Notes: generated by a model from the letters alone, not told the origin. Counted from the stretch's first letter, positions 1 to 10,840 are shown. The stretch is DNA of 35,516 nt from Polysphondylium violaceum (GCA_000277445.1 AJWJ01000233.1:1-35516), one strand, 5' to 3'. Made by a program: numbers and translations.

Positions 1-1577
1 TAATAATTTAATAGTAATAATATAATAATAGTAATAACCAATCATAAATCATATCATATCAAATCAATAATAATAAATAAGATTCTAAATATTTCAATGA
101 AAACTTAAATCTAAGTTTTATCGGTGAATTTTCATGAATATATTTAGACCATTTAAATTAATTAATTTAAGTTATTAATTAAAGTAACTTCAAAATTGAT
201 AAAGACGCAAAGAACAAAAATACTGGGGAACGACGAGGAATTCTGTATATTATGCACGTGTTTATGTCATAGTGAACAAATCAAAAGATTGTAAATTCTA
301 TTTCGAGAACAAAAACAACATTGCCTTCCAAAATCATCATTTTATGATGTTTGGTCAAACAACAAACTTCACAAACACAGAGCTATAAAGTTGACACCAC
401 CATTAAAAATGCCCTATCGATAAACTACTTTATCGTCTAAGAGTCAAAAAGTTTGCGTGTGTGACCGTTCACAACTTTATTCCAAAAGCTCTTTGCAAGT
501 TCTCACATATTTTTTTCCAAAAAAAATAAATTTAATTAATTTTGATTTTTTATTTTTTTAAAAACAAGAACTTTATAAATTTTTAAATTTCCGTTCCAAA
601 AGGGGAATGGAAAACAGAGGAAAACAATCTTTTGAGTTCTAGAAACCTAATTAGAGTTCAGCATTGGGTCATCTTCTGCATTTAAACAATCCACAGGAAC
701 GAAAGGTTCACTCACAGCAGAAATTTCTTTCAAAACACACGTGTACTATCTCCTTTGTACAAATATTTTGATTTTGATCTAACCATTTATATAATTATTT
801 ATTTGTGTGTGTGTGTGTGTGTCTGAACGCCATCAAGTCAACTTCTTTTCAACATTTAAAGAAATTCTTTAATTGTCTTTTATTTTTTTTACTATAAATA
901 TAAATCATTTCAATAGTTTTGGCATTTTATTTTTTTTTAACTCTTCTCATTCATCATCATCATCAACATTTCACTAGTACTATTATTTCTAAAGTGTGAT
1001 TTAAACCCAAAAAGATTTTTTCTGAAAAATAATAAATTTCAAAAAAAATCAACAAAAAATAAAAAACAAAATCACACCAACAAGATCACCACCATCATTA
1101 ACAACAATAAATCTTGATATCAACATTTACACTTTTTAACCAAAAAAATATCATCCATCGTGCAAGATTTTAATTTATCAGATAATTAATATCACATCTC
1201 TTATAGATAAAACTTGTTAATTAATTTGTGATCAGATTTGTTTGATAGTGTATTACATCATTCATTTTGATTTATTACTTTTGTTTTGTTTGTATCTCTT
1301 GTCCTTCGCAAACTGCGTAAACACCCATTCCACATTAATAATTTTTTTTATTAATTAATTGTGGTTTTTTTAAATTTGACATTCGATTTAAATCTTTGAT
1401 TTTGTGTCTTTTAATTTTTTGTTTAAAGGAAATTAATAAGACCCATCTTTATCATTTAAATTAATTGACTTTTAAAAAAAAAGGAATCAATAAAAAGAAA
1501 CTCATACACAATTAATTCACAAACAATAACTCAATTTTAACAACAACGACAAAACCTTAAACATTTTTTTTGTTTCA
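1..1577. other. Long AT-rich upstream region, no gene seen
   Basis: No convincing reading frame on either strand. It holds poly-A/T runs, a run of nine GT units at 805-822, and two short inverted repeats: an 8-bp stem at 100-107/112-119 and a 7-bp stem CGATAAA/TTTATCG at 418-424/429-435. The last 600 bases are A/T/C-rich and look like the promoter and 5' leader of the gene that follows. An upstream region this long is more typical of a regulated gene than of a housekeeping one; that is inference. Confidence 0.6.
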
Positions 1578-2078
1578 ATGTACACAAAAATTTACGAAAA
1601 AATGAAATTAATCCATTTTGATATAATAGTAATCTTGGCATTATTATTTGTTATTATTAGATTAATTAATTCAGATGGTATGTATTAATTAATTAATTGT
1701 TTTTTTAAAATTTAAAATTATTAACCAAATATTGTTTGATTTAATTTAGAATTAATTTATGACAATTCAAGTATTAATAATAATAAGATTACTGAGCCAA
1801 TAATAAACAAAGATCAAATTATTGTCTCAAAGTTAGAAATTATTGTCCATAGTAATAGTAACTTGGGTAGTCTAGAAGTCACACCAATTACTAAACAAAA
1901 GATATCTACTGCCTTTGGCTACGAAGAAGACGATGTTTTAGCCTCAACAACTACCAGTACACTCGAAACCAGCACGCCAAAAACAAGTTCAATTCGAAGT
2001 AGTGTACTCAAGATCCCTTTGGCATTCATTCAAATGTTGGCCTTTTCTATGGGTCTCTTGTGCTTACTCATCCCTTAA
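1578..2078 (+). CDS. Small secreted or GPI-anchored-type protein, unknown function
   Basis: Two exons, 1578-1677 and 1750-2078, joined across a 72-base intron with a GTATGT donor and TTTAG acceptor; the frame is kept across the join. An in-frame ATG at 1602 is an alternative start. The N-terminus, after a short basic stretch, is a hydrophobic helix (LIHFDIIVILALLFVIIRLI) that fits a signal peptide or membrane anchor. The middle is Asn-rich and then Ser/Thr-rich. The last 20 residues (IPLAFIQMLAFSMGLLCLLI) are hydrophobic and end at the stop. A signal at one end and a hydrophobic tail after a Ser/Thr stem is the usual layout of a GPI-anchored protein. I recognise no domain. Two membrane helices with an outside loop is the alternative. 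Confidence 0.6.
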
Positions 2079-2827
2079 GGTACTCCGTTGATTGGATGAC
2101 AACAAAAAAATTTATTCTTTTTTTAAAATTTTTTATTTGGTGTCGGTTTTTTTTTGAAAATCCAAAAAAAAAATTGAAAAAATCACCAATTCAAAAAAAA
2201 AAAAAAAAGCAAAGTGCTTGAATGGGCCCCATTGTTCGGTGTTGTTCATTCAATTAAATGGTGGAACCAAAAATAATTCACCTCCTTCAAATCTCAAAGT
2301 TTTGTTAGTAGTAAATGTTTTTTTAAACTTTTTTCAACACATCATGTAACAGAAAAACCAAAAGCAAAAAACAAAACAAAAAACAAAAATCAAGAGTGAC
2401 AAGAATTAATATCATATCCATGTGAACTGAATGCATTGTTCTTCAATCTCTGCAACCAATCTGACTTTCTCATACATTATGAATAAAATCCCAGATACTG
2501 AATCTTTTTTCCAATTTTAAAATTTTTTTTTCTTTTCTTTTCCTCATCTTCACACAATGTGTGTGAGTGTTGATTTTCAATCCTCTCCTTCTTTTACCAC
2601 ACCACCTCCCTTGAGTAAAATGAAAGTGTGGTAATTGCAACAACAACACAAAAATACAAACTTATGAAAGGTTTTTTTTAATTTTTTTTAAATTTTTAAA
2701 AAAATTAATTTAGATATAAGCACCCAATTTAATCAATATATAACATTAATGTAAGAACTATTGTTGTTCTTGTTTTATTTTAATATATACAAGCATAATA
2801 AATAATACAAAACTAGAGTACGCTGAA
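2079..2827. other. AT-rich intergenic region
   Basis: No reading frame worth calling. It contains long A and T runs, an AATAAA at 2481-2486 that could serve the upstream gene, and a pyrimidine-rich stretch at 2575-2615. The part from about 2740 onward is presumably the promoter of the next plus-strand gene. Confidence 0.6.
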
Positions 2828-4129
2828 ATGTCTATGATTACTGTTGATATATTGACACCCGCTTTTCATTTTCCTTCTACTTTTCAAAGAAGTGAAATAT
2901 TGTCGTTGTGTAGATCAAATATTGGTGTAGATGATTTAGAATTTATCCCAATAAACAATGATAGAATAGGAATGATTATCAAAGATTCGAGTAAGTGTTC
3001 ATACCTTTTATTTTATATCTAAGTAAAAGATAAAAAAAAGATATTTAGATAGTAGGGCAAAGATATCTTTTTTTTATCTTTTTTTATCTTTTTTTTGACG
3101 TGTCATAAATCTAATTTTTTGAATAAATTTTCAGATTTTTCAATGGAGACTGTGGAGGGTATTTATTGGCAAAACTATTATTTATTTACTCAGCTTTCTC
3201 GAGCTACGGAATCATTGTTGTATTTCCAAGACAAACACACTCATGACCAAGAAACGATAGCCTCTTTGAAAAAAGAGATTGCTCAATTGAAGAAATCGGA
3301 AAATGATCTAATTGTAAAGTTGGAGGAGCAATCAGATAAACACCGATTGGCAGAGGCCAGTACAGATAAAGTGATATTGGATCTCCAACAGCAACTCTCT
3401 GCCTCTATCAATATTATAAAGAGTCTGTCGCAACTCAAAGAGCACATGAATCCACTGAATATCAATTCCTCGACATCAAACAACTCGCCTCCCTCCTCGT
3501 CGCCCGTTTTGGTTGGAATAGATGCCATTCATAATAGCACTGGCAATAGCAATATCAATAGTAATAGTAGTAGTAGTGTGAGCTATCCATATAAAAACAG
3601 CAGTTGTTCTCATCCAAATATTTCCAAATCGCCGTCCAACTCCTCGGGCTCTCTAATGGATAAGAAATCTCCATCGATCAAACCCATTTTATACAATCTA
3701 AAATTCATGGCATCGCCTACCAATAAGCCATGCCAGTGTAGCCAAAGTTTTCCACCAAATATTTCTCTATCAAATTCAAACTCTTCTTCCAATTTATACA
3801 GCAACATAAATAATACCAACAATGGATCAACTCCACCTTCTCCCTTATTGTCAACAATGATAAAACCTTCGGCCCTCAAGGAAACCAGTAAAATCAAACA
3901 ACTAATCAACCATTACGTCACGCTTTGTACAATAAGTAATAATGGATTCAAAAAAGAAGATGGTAGTAACACTAGTACAATAAGTAATAACGATAATACT
4001 CCAGTGGTTGATGAGAGATCAATAAATACCAATAGCTCTAACCAACAACAGAATGACCAACAAAACAACACCAGCAGTAATAATAATAGCAGTAGTAGTG
4101 GAAGTGGTTTTATTAAAATATATATGTAG
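2828..4129 (+). CDS. Coiled-coil, Ser/Asn-rich protein of unknown function
   Basis: Two exons, 2828-2990 and 3135-4129, giving 385 residues. The donor is GTAAGT and the acceptor TTTTCAG; the join is in frame. The first about 55 residues are non-repetitive (MSMITVDILTPAFHFPSTFQ onward). After a short aromatic region (GIYWQNYYLF) there is a predicted coiled coil at about residues 80-160, with regular Leu/Ile spacing and alternating Lys/Glu. The rest is low-complexity Ser/Asn/Pro with one Cys pair (CQC), ending in an Asn/Ser/Gln tract. No catalytic or binding motif is recognised. The 144-base intron carries a 20-bp perfect inverted repeat, listed separately. The gene converges on the minus-strand gene that ends at 4255. 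Confidence 0.75.
3025..3082. repeat. 20-bp inverted repeat inside an intron
   Basis: Arms 3025-3044 and 3063-3082 are perfect reverse complements, separated by 18 bases. Each arm has the pattern AAAAGAT, A8, GATAT. It lies inside the intron of the coiled-coil gene and would form a long A-U hairpin in the pre-mRNA. Confidence 0.85.
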
Positions 4130-4177
4130 CTAGAGAGATCTAAAACAATGTAATAATGTAATATTAGTAGTCTTATA

Positions 4178-4191
4178 AATAAATAAATAAA
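4178..4191 (+). terminator. Overlapping polyadenylation signals
   Basis: Three overlapping AATAAA hexamers about 50 bases after the stop of the coiled-coil gene. The minus-strand gene ends 64 bases further on, so the two 3' ends are close. Confidence 0.55.
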
Positions 4192-4254
4192 AGCCAACAC
4201 CTATGATTTTGTTTATAAATAATGTTGTTTGTGTTTGTGTGTATATAAATGTAT

Positions 4255-6711
4255 TTATTGCTTTTTGTTTGGACTCTCTTTTTCCTTTACAGAGAAATAG
4301 GCAGTGGTTGTTTTAGATTGAATAGTAGAGTGTCTTTTAAGATTCTCTAATTTCTGTTTGTTTACGTCAACCACAAGTCTTTGACTATTGGTTTGACTGA
4401 AAAACATTGGTAAACTAGATGTAAATTCTTTTTGTTGCTGTTGTTGTTGAATTTGTTGTTGTTGCTTTTGTTTTGATGATGGTGATTTGTTATTATCTCT
4501 TCTATTAATGTTACTAGATCTCATACTTGATGAATTTTGTCTGACTAAATTCTTTAAAATAACTTTATCTCTTTCATCCAAATGTTCTTCGAAATCCAAG
4601 GTAGTTGATTGATATTTTAATTGAAGTCTCTTCTTTTGAATACTGGTTCTGATATTTGATTTTGATCGAGGTTGGTCTTGATCATCATCATCATCATCCA
4701 TTATTTGTGTTGATGAGATTTCATCTTGTTGCTCTTCTTCCTCTTCTGATAGATCATCATCTTGATCGGGAAGAGTGGATAATGATGATTGACTACTACT
4801 TATACTATTTGAACTTTGACGAATAAGACTTGATTCATCTTTTCTTTTCTTTAATTGAAGATTCCATGAATATCTACTATCCTCTTGTTCTTCTTCTTCC
4901 TCTTGTTCTTCATTATCACTCGTATTTAATTCATCTAATTTTCTTTTTTGTAGTTTATATTGTTTCTTATCACTATTTTCTTCTTCTTCTTCTTCTTCTT
5001 CCTCCTCTTGTTCATCATCAAAATCATCATCACTATTTTCAACCATATCTACATCTTGATCATCTTGATTTTCATCACCATCATCCTGGGCCTCATCATC
5101 GTCATCATTATTATCATTATTATCAACTTCTTGAGTTTCATTCAAGACCAATTTAAAATCTCTTTTCTTTTCAGTTTTCTCCTCCTCTTGCTCTTGCTCT
5201 TCCTCTTCTCCTTGCTCTTCTTTATCATCTTGCTCCTCTTCCTCTTCGTCCAATTCTAAATGTAATGATGCTGCCTTTTTTTTATTTTCACTTTGCTCTT
5301 GTTCTCCCTCCTCTTCCTCTTCCTCCTCTTTGTCACTGTCTTCCATTTCCTTTTGAAATATTAAATGTTAATATATTAATTAATAGATATGCTATAAACA
5401 CAATAAATATTTACAAGAGTGGAATCTTTTGGTAATCTAATTTCTTTCTTTTTACTAACATTACCAATGGGAAGTGTGTTTGGAGCCAAGGTTAAAGTGT
5501 TTTCTATATCATCATTATCATTACTACCGTCATTCTCTAAATCATCCATTATATTTCTATCTGGAGTATTTGATAATGTTTGCTGTTGTTGTTGTTGTTG
5601 TTGTTTTTGTTGCTCAATCTCGGTTTGATAACTATTATATTCCTCTTCTATATCTTGTTTAGGTTGTTGAATAGGTTTAACTTTATTAAAAAAATCAGCG
5701 ATAGATCTCTTTTTAATAACTGGTGGGGCCTGATATTTTGGTGTATCTATAGAATAGATGATGTTGTTACCCTGATGTTAATATTTATGACTGATAATTA
5801 TAAAATCTTTAGAGTAGTAATATATACATACATGATTCTTCTTGATCATTATCTTTGTTTGGTTTATAAATTGGCTCGACCTTTTTAGATCGAGTTCTTG
5901 GTAGTATTACACTTTCTCGTATTACACTTTCTCTGTTACTCTTTTTATCCTTTTTCCCTTTCTTTTTGGACGATGAGGATCTTGTGAAAATTGTATCTAT
6001 GGATGTATCTGACTCATCTTTATAGTCTTGATCATCGTCACCACTAGTTTGCTTTTTATTCTCATTTTCACTTTCTTGCTCTTCCTTTTCACTTGCACTG
6101 TTTTCTCTTTGTCCTGAAGCATATATATCTAATCTAAATTGAAGCCTTCTTTTTCTTTTTTCTTTTTCCCTTTCACTTTCTCTCTTTTGTTCCTCTTGTT
6201 GTTGCACTTGATCCTCCTCCTCTTCTTGCTCTTGTTCTTGTTCTACTTTCTTCTTTTTCTTTTTCTCTTTTCTCTTTTTCTTTTTCTCTTTTTTACTATC
6301 TTGTTTCTCTTGTTGCTCCTCTTGCTCTTCTTCCCTTTCCTCTTCTTCTTGGTTTTCTACCATTTGTTTTTCCTTTTCTTTAGAATCTGTCGAGTATCTC
6401 CTTTTATGGTTATTTATCATTTCTTTGACTCTTTGGATTTGTGATCTAACCTGTTTATTAGATTCATCAAATTCATTTTTATCATTTAAAAAGGTTTTAT
6501 GTTTAACAGCTGACACATCTTCACTATTATCATCTTCACTATTGTTGGCGGTCTCCTCTTCCTGCTCTTTATCTTCTTCTTCTCTATCACTGTCTAATTT
6601 CTTTTTATTATGTTTCTTTTCTTTCTTTTTCTTTTTCTTTTCCTTTTCCTTTTCTTTTCTAAACGATGTATTTGTATTTACACTTAAAAATCCATTCAAG
6701 ATTTCATCCAT
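4255..6711 (-). CDS. Highly charged nuclear-type protein with a PIP-box-like motif
   Basis: Three exons read right to left: 5832-6711, 5415-5746 and 4255-5349. They sum to 769 codons including the stop (768 residues). Intron 1 uses GTATGT and the acceptor TTCTATAG; a nearer AG at about 5770 would hit a stop. Intron 2 uses GTAAAT. Exon 1 begins MDEILNGFLSV and is then Lys/Glu/Arg-rich with basic tracts that look like nuclear localisation signals. Exon 2 carries KKRSIADFFNKVKP; SIADFF resembles a PCNA-interacting peptide lacking the usual leading Gln. Exon 3 is mostly Glu/Asp/Gln tracts and ends with TTTAYFSVK in a basic tail. An E2F-like GGCGGGAA lies about 125 bases upstream. A role in chromatin or replication is inference. 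No catalytic domain is visible. Confidence 0.75.
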
Positions 6712-7228
6712 TGTGTTGTTGTAATTGTTATATTATATGATACTGGTCAGTAATATCATAAAATAGATATATTAAAACTCTCGCCCAACGTCTCTCCCGG
6801 CTTGTAAAAAATTTTCAAAAAATTTTCAAAAAAAGGCGGGAACGCTAAACATCAAAACTTCCAAAAAATTGTTTTGAATTTTAGTCGTAGTTTTTTTTTC
6901 GATCTGCATCGATGATGGTGGGGCGTAAAAATAAAAAAAAACATATTTTTTTTAATATCTAGACATTCCCCTCATTGTATTTTTATCACCACTTTAACAC
7001 ACACACATTAATAGTATTATTGGTTGTATAGTGTAATTGTTATTTATTTATTTGTTGTATATTTATTTATTTATTTATTGAAAAAAATAAAAAGGGAATT
7101 TCTCTCTGTCTGTTGAAAACACACACCCACAACACACACTTTCATATTTTTTGCTTTATCAGTCATATATTTGTCGTCGACGTCGTTTACTTGATTGATA
7201 CTCAGTTCACTGTTTATACTACTATAGA
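6712..7228. other. Bidirectional promoter region
   Basis: Separates two divergent genes. Left of centre are two AAAATTTTC repeats and the GC-rich GGCGGGAA. Further right there is a TTTA-repeat stretch at about 7040-7080 and CA-rich CACACACCCACAACACACAC at 7119-7138, on the side of the actin regulator gene. No reading frame is supported. Confidence 0.55.
6835..6842. promoter_or_regulatory. E2F-like site
   Basis: GGCGGGAA, reverse complement TTCCCGCC, matches the core of the E2F/DP binding site. It sits in very AT-rich DNA about 125 bases before the start codon of the charged nuclear-type gene. Eight bases is short, so chance cannot be excluded. Confidence 0.4.
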
Positions 7229-8313
7229 ATGCCACCTCCCCCACCCCCACCCCCACCCAAAGCTCCACCTCCCCCAGTTTCCACACCACCACCCAAAACA
7301 GGTGAGAGAAGCGCTCTTTTAAATTCAATTCAAAAGGGTACTAAATTAAAGAAAACCACTACAAATGATAGATCACAACCCCAAACTGTTGCACCTAAAC
7401 CAACACCTGGCGGTGGTGGTCCCATGGGTATGCCAATGGGAGGCGGTTTCAAACCCTCTGGTGGCGGTGCCAAACCATCTGAATCACACACCTCATCAGC
7501 TCCACAACTCGGCGGTCTATTTGCTGGTGGTATGCCTCAATTGAAGCCATCTGTATGTATCATTGATATATTATTTATCTGTTCTAAAGCTTGTTTCTAA
7601 TATATCATATATCTAAATCATATATCTCATATATCTCAATCATATATCTAAATATATATATCTATATCTAAATCATATATCTATATATCTCAATCATATA
7701 TCTAAATCAATATCATATCTATATATAGGGAGGTACATTAAAGAAAGCAGCTCCACCACCCATGATGCAACCAGTGCAAGCAGCTCCACCTACTTCATTT
7801 AAACCAACTCCACCACCATCATTCAAACCAACTCCACCACCAATGATGAATAAACCAACTCCACCACCACCATCATTTAAACCAACACCACCAGCACCAA
7901 TGATGAACAAACCAACTCCACCACCATCATTTAAACCAACTCCACCAGCACCAATGATGAATAAACCAGTTGCTCCACCAGCTAGACCACCACCTCCTCC
8001 AACTAGAGGATCAGTCTCTGGTGGTGCCTCTGATGAAGAACTCAGAGCTGCCAACGAAAAGATCCAAGCTTTGGAAGCTCAAGTCAGAGACGCAAACAAC
8101 AAAATCAGACAATTGGAAGCTGATTTGGCTAAAGCCAAAACATCAAAACCTGCTGGCAGAACTGCCGTTGCCCTTTACGACTACTCTTCAGACATGGTTG
8201 GTGATTTACAATTCAAAGCAACTGAAGTTATTTCCATTAAATCTGTTGATGGTGACTGGGCCACCGGTGAAAAGACAGGTACCTTCCCAGCAAACTATGT
8301 TCAAATGCAATAA
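7229..8313 (+). CDS. Proline-rich WH2 / coiled-coil / SH3 protein, actin regulator (verprolin/WIP-like front end)
   Basis: Exons 7229-7552 and 7729-8313, 302 residues, joined in phase 0. The order is a poly-Pro start (residues 1-22), a WH2 actin-monomer-binding motif at about 23-43 (RSALLNSIQKGTKLKK), a Gly-rich segment, tandem proline repeats of the type SFKPTPPP and PMMNKPTPP at about 130-190, a short coiled coil (EELRAANEKIQALEAQV), and a C-terminal SH3 domain at about 247-300 with ALYDY, GDL, GDWATGE and FPANYV. The poly-Pro plus WH2 start is like verprolin/WIP. A C-terminal SH3 in place of the WASP-binding tail is unlike WIP. Likely a cortical actin adaptor that binds profilin, G-actin and a proline-rich partner. 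The gene encodes both an SH3 and SH3-ligand-like repeats, so self-association is possible. Confidence 0.85.
7600..7727 (+). repeat. ATATCT/AAATCAT-type tandem repeat filling an intron
   Basis: Most of the 176-base intron is built of irregular repeats of CATATATCTAAAT and CATATATCTCAAT. It lacks ordinary unique intron sequence and probably varies in length between strains. Confidence 0.8.
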
Positions 8314-8459
8314 TAATAATGACAACAATAATAACAATATAACAGTAATATAACAAGTACAAGTAAAAGATTAATAGTATAATCCACACCCATCCCATAT
8401 ACCAATATACACCTTTGTTTTAGCGCACCTCTCTTTCTATTTTATGAATCTTTGCTTTC

Positions 8460-8465
8460 AATAAA
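8460..8465 (+). terminator. Polyadenylation signal
   Basis: AATAAA about 147 bases after the stop of the WH2/SH3 gene. The next gene ends on the opposite strand at 8540. Confidence 0.5.
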
Positions 8466-8539
8466 CAGAGATATTCTTTTTTAAACAAAACATTTAATCA
8501 GATCACGACACTGTTGTTGTTAATTATACATTTATTTAT

Positions 8540-10840
8540 TTATTTATTTAGTTCTGGACAATAGGTAGTGATTATCTCTTTGGTTATTCCATAGGTGTTG
8601 TTTAGAATATTGATTTGCTCCGGTGAAAAGTTGGCCATTGCAGTGAGGAATAGTTTGTCTAGGGTTTGGGCGTGTAGTTCGACCTTGATCAGTTTATTCT
8701 TGACGACCAGTTCTGCGCACTCTAGTGGATACTCGAGTTGAAAGCTATCGTTGACCAGATACTCCAATATAAGATTTGGGCCTCTATGTTTGAGTTTGTC
8801 TTTTTCATAATAGGATACACTGTAAAAGATGGACAGGAATACAATGGTCTTGTAGATTTCTTGATAGGCTGTTGTTGTCGATGTGGGTTGGTCGGTTGAT
8901 TTGGAGCAGGCAGAGGCGTAGAGAATGAGGAATTTAATGACATCAAGCTTTTGGTTCAGACATGCGTTTGAGAGTATGGTCTTTAGGGAAACGCTGTCCA
9001 CGAGAAAGAGCTGTTTGTCTTGCGATAAGAGATAGAAGAGCAGACTGTTGTTGGAGACGACGAGATGATAGTACAAGTGTTTGAGGTCGACCTCCATCGA
9101 GTGATGGAGGTATTCATCGATGGTAATGCGGGTCGAGAGTTGTACATTGAATGTTTCAATAATAGCACGACACCGCTTTTTATCGTTGCTGTCCAATGCC
9201 TTGATCAGCATCTTTTTGAGGCTGACCGAGTCGACTTTATTCATTGCATGCAGAGTGCCAAGCAGGTGGAGGTCTTGCGGGAAGGGAATGTCTCGAAAAT
9301 TTCTTGTCAAGAAAAAGTAGGCGGCGATGTTGGGTTTGCTATTACATATCTGGCTGATGTTTGGGTCATAGATAAGCTCCCTGGCGTCATCGATGCTTTC
9401 GTAGAGGATTTGGAATACCTCTGCGTCGTCCTTATCGATGACGCTCTTGACTGTCGTTATATCAGTTCTGTAAAACTGTATTAGATACCGCACGAGCTCC
9501 TTGTAGCCTTGCTGGGCAGCATAGTTTAGACTGTGGGAAGACATTTTAACAAGACTGGTGTGGCTCTCTGACAGGTCATGCAGGTACTCTGCGCACTTGA
9601 GGTCGCCATGGTAGGCTCTTTTCACGCAGAAATCGTCAAAAAGGAGTCCCTTGGAGACAAAGTAAGAAATGATTTCAAATGTACTATCCATGCATTCATA
9701 CGAGTATCGCACACCTGCAGTTTCGATGAGATACTTTACAAATTCCAGATCCCTGAGTTCGGTGGCTGCATAGCAGAGGAGTTGCGGGGATAAGGGAAGG
9801 GGTTTGATTGTGGATTCAAGTAGTTTAAATGTTTGATAGTCTTTTACGCTTGACAGAGCATAGTAGTGCTCTGGCTCAACAAGACTAGAGTACTTTTCCA
9901 AAAACACCATTAGCTCCTGTCTGTTGTCTTGCATGGCGATAAAGTTGAGCTTGTATTTCAATCGGTAGTAATGCTCGCTAAATATTCCAGACTCGAGATA
10001 ATAGTTAAACACTCTGATCGAGCCTTTGTCATAGTGAAACAGGGTAATCAGGGGTGTCGACTCTAATTGTGACTGTCTTGTCTTTAGTTGCTCCACCAGT
10101 TGTTGCGCCAGTACGATATCGTCCTTTTCTACAGACACCTTCATGAGTATATTGATGTTGGTCCAGTTCTTGAGACTGACAATCTTGAGGACGGGCAGAT
10201 AAAAGTCGTGCAGCTTGTTGTCGCTGTAAAATGAAAAAAGCACCTCTATGTCGATGGTAGTCTTGGGATGCTTGATCACAAACGTTTGGATAAAGTACTC
10301 CAACACCGCCACGGACCCGCCCGTGCCAATCAGCTTAAAGAAGTCTGTGAGACCCATCGTCTTGGGACACACCTTGCATTCCAACTCGTTTTGCAGGTAC
10401 TCTAGCACCGCCACGCTGCCACACGCCCACGCACACGAGGCGTTCAAAAGCAGGTACTGCTGAAACTCTTTGGGAAACTGGCGATAGAGCAACTGCATCT
10501 CCTCGACGCTCTGCACGGCGCCGCTCGACACCAGATTCACCAGATCGGCATTGCTTGTGATCGAGAGGCAGTATTCGACATACTTAATCGGGTCGGTCAA
10601 GTACAGCCCGAAAAAGCACCGTAGTTTCTCCCTGAGTACCGATTTCTTGTTTTTGATCGACTTGGTGATGACGCCAATTGTCAGATCGGTGAAGCTGTAG
10701 TACTGTCTCGCACTCCTGTGCGTGTGTCTGTATTCTTCCAATGTCACATGCTCGTCATACCTTGTCTCTTGTTTGACATGATTGAGTATATATCTATATA
10801 GAAATGTATTTCTGAATACTGATTGATATAGTGCATCCAT
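8540..10840 (-). CDS. Dictyostelid ankyrin-type repeat protein
   Basis: Single uninterrupted frame of 766 residues. The start MDALYQSVFRNTFLYRYIL is the opening shared by large dictyostelid families of ankyrin and FNIP proteins. The rest is alpha-helical with ankyrin-like units such as GSVAVLEYLQNE, GGSVAVLEYFIQT, LEFVKYLIETAG, DLKCAEYLHDL, GYKELVRYLIQ and KLDVIKFLILYA. These are divergent from canonical ankyrin. Function is probably protein binding; no specific partner can be inferred. Codon use and base composition are clearly richer in G+C than the neighbours, most strongly over the N-terminal third (about 10200-10750), with CTC, GTC, TCG and CAC codons that are rare elsewhere here. It is divergent from the FNIP remnant that starts 112 bases away. 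Confidence 0.8.
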   Translation of the reverse strand: MDALYQSVFRNTFLYRYILNHVKQETRYDEHVTLEEYRHTHRSARQYYSFTDLTIGVITKSIKNKKSVLREKLRCFFGLYLTDPIKYVEYCLSITSNADLVNLVSSGAVQSVEEMQLLYRQFPKEFQQYLLLNASCAWACGSVAVLEYLQNELECKVCPKTMGLTDFFKLIGTGGSVAVLEYFIQTFVIKHPKTTIDIEVLFSFYSDNKLHDFYLPVLKIVSLKNWTNINILMKVSVEKDDIVLAQQLVEQLKTRQSQLESTPLITLFHYDKGSIRVFNYYLESGIFSEHYYRLKYKLNFIAMQDNRQELMVFLEKYSSLVEPEHYYALSSVKDYQTFKLLESTIKPLPLSPQLLCYAATELRDLEFVKYLIETAGVRYSYECMDSTFEIISYFVSKGLLFDDFCVKRAYHGDLKCAEYLHDLSESHTSLVKMSSHSLNYAAQQGYKELVRYLIQFYRTDITTVKSVIDKDDAEVFQILYESIDDARELIYDPNISQICNSKPNIAAYFFLTRNFRDIPFPQDLHLLGTLHAMNKVDSVSLKKMLIKALDSNDKKRCRAIIETFNVQLSTRITIDEYLHHSMEVDLKHLYYHLVVSNNSLLFYLLSQDKQLFLVDSVSLKTILSNACLNQKLDVIKFLILYASACSKSTDQPTSTTTAYQEIYKTIVFLSIFYSVSYYEKDKLKHRGPNLILEYLVNDSFQLEYPLECAELVVKNKLIKVELHAQTLDKLFLTAMANFSPEQINILNNTYGITKEIITTYCPELNK

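Noticed and set aside
805-822. GT repeat as a regulatory element
   Set aside because: A simple dinucleotide run; nothing separates it from an ordinary microsatellite.
4830-5259. Plus-strand open frames rich in Leu, Phe, Tyr and His
   Set aside because: They are antisense images of the Glu/Asp/Gln tracts of the charged nuclear-type protein; such repeats leave the other strand open by composition alone.
6139-6724. Plus-strand hydrophobic frames resembling membrane proteins
   Set aside because: Antisense shadow of Lys/Glu-rich coding; no start context, splice sites or conserved motifs.
7719-8054. Minus-strand Gly-rich frame opposite the proline repeats
   Set aside because: Complement of Pro codons reads as Gly; the sense strand has WH2 and SH3 domains.
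9065-9484. Plus-strand frame of about 139 codons inside the ankyrin-type gene
   Set aside because: The opposite strand has the clear family start and a 766-codon frame; the antisense frame is explained by the lower AT content.
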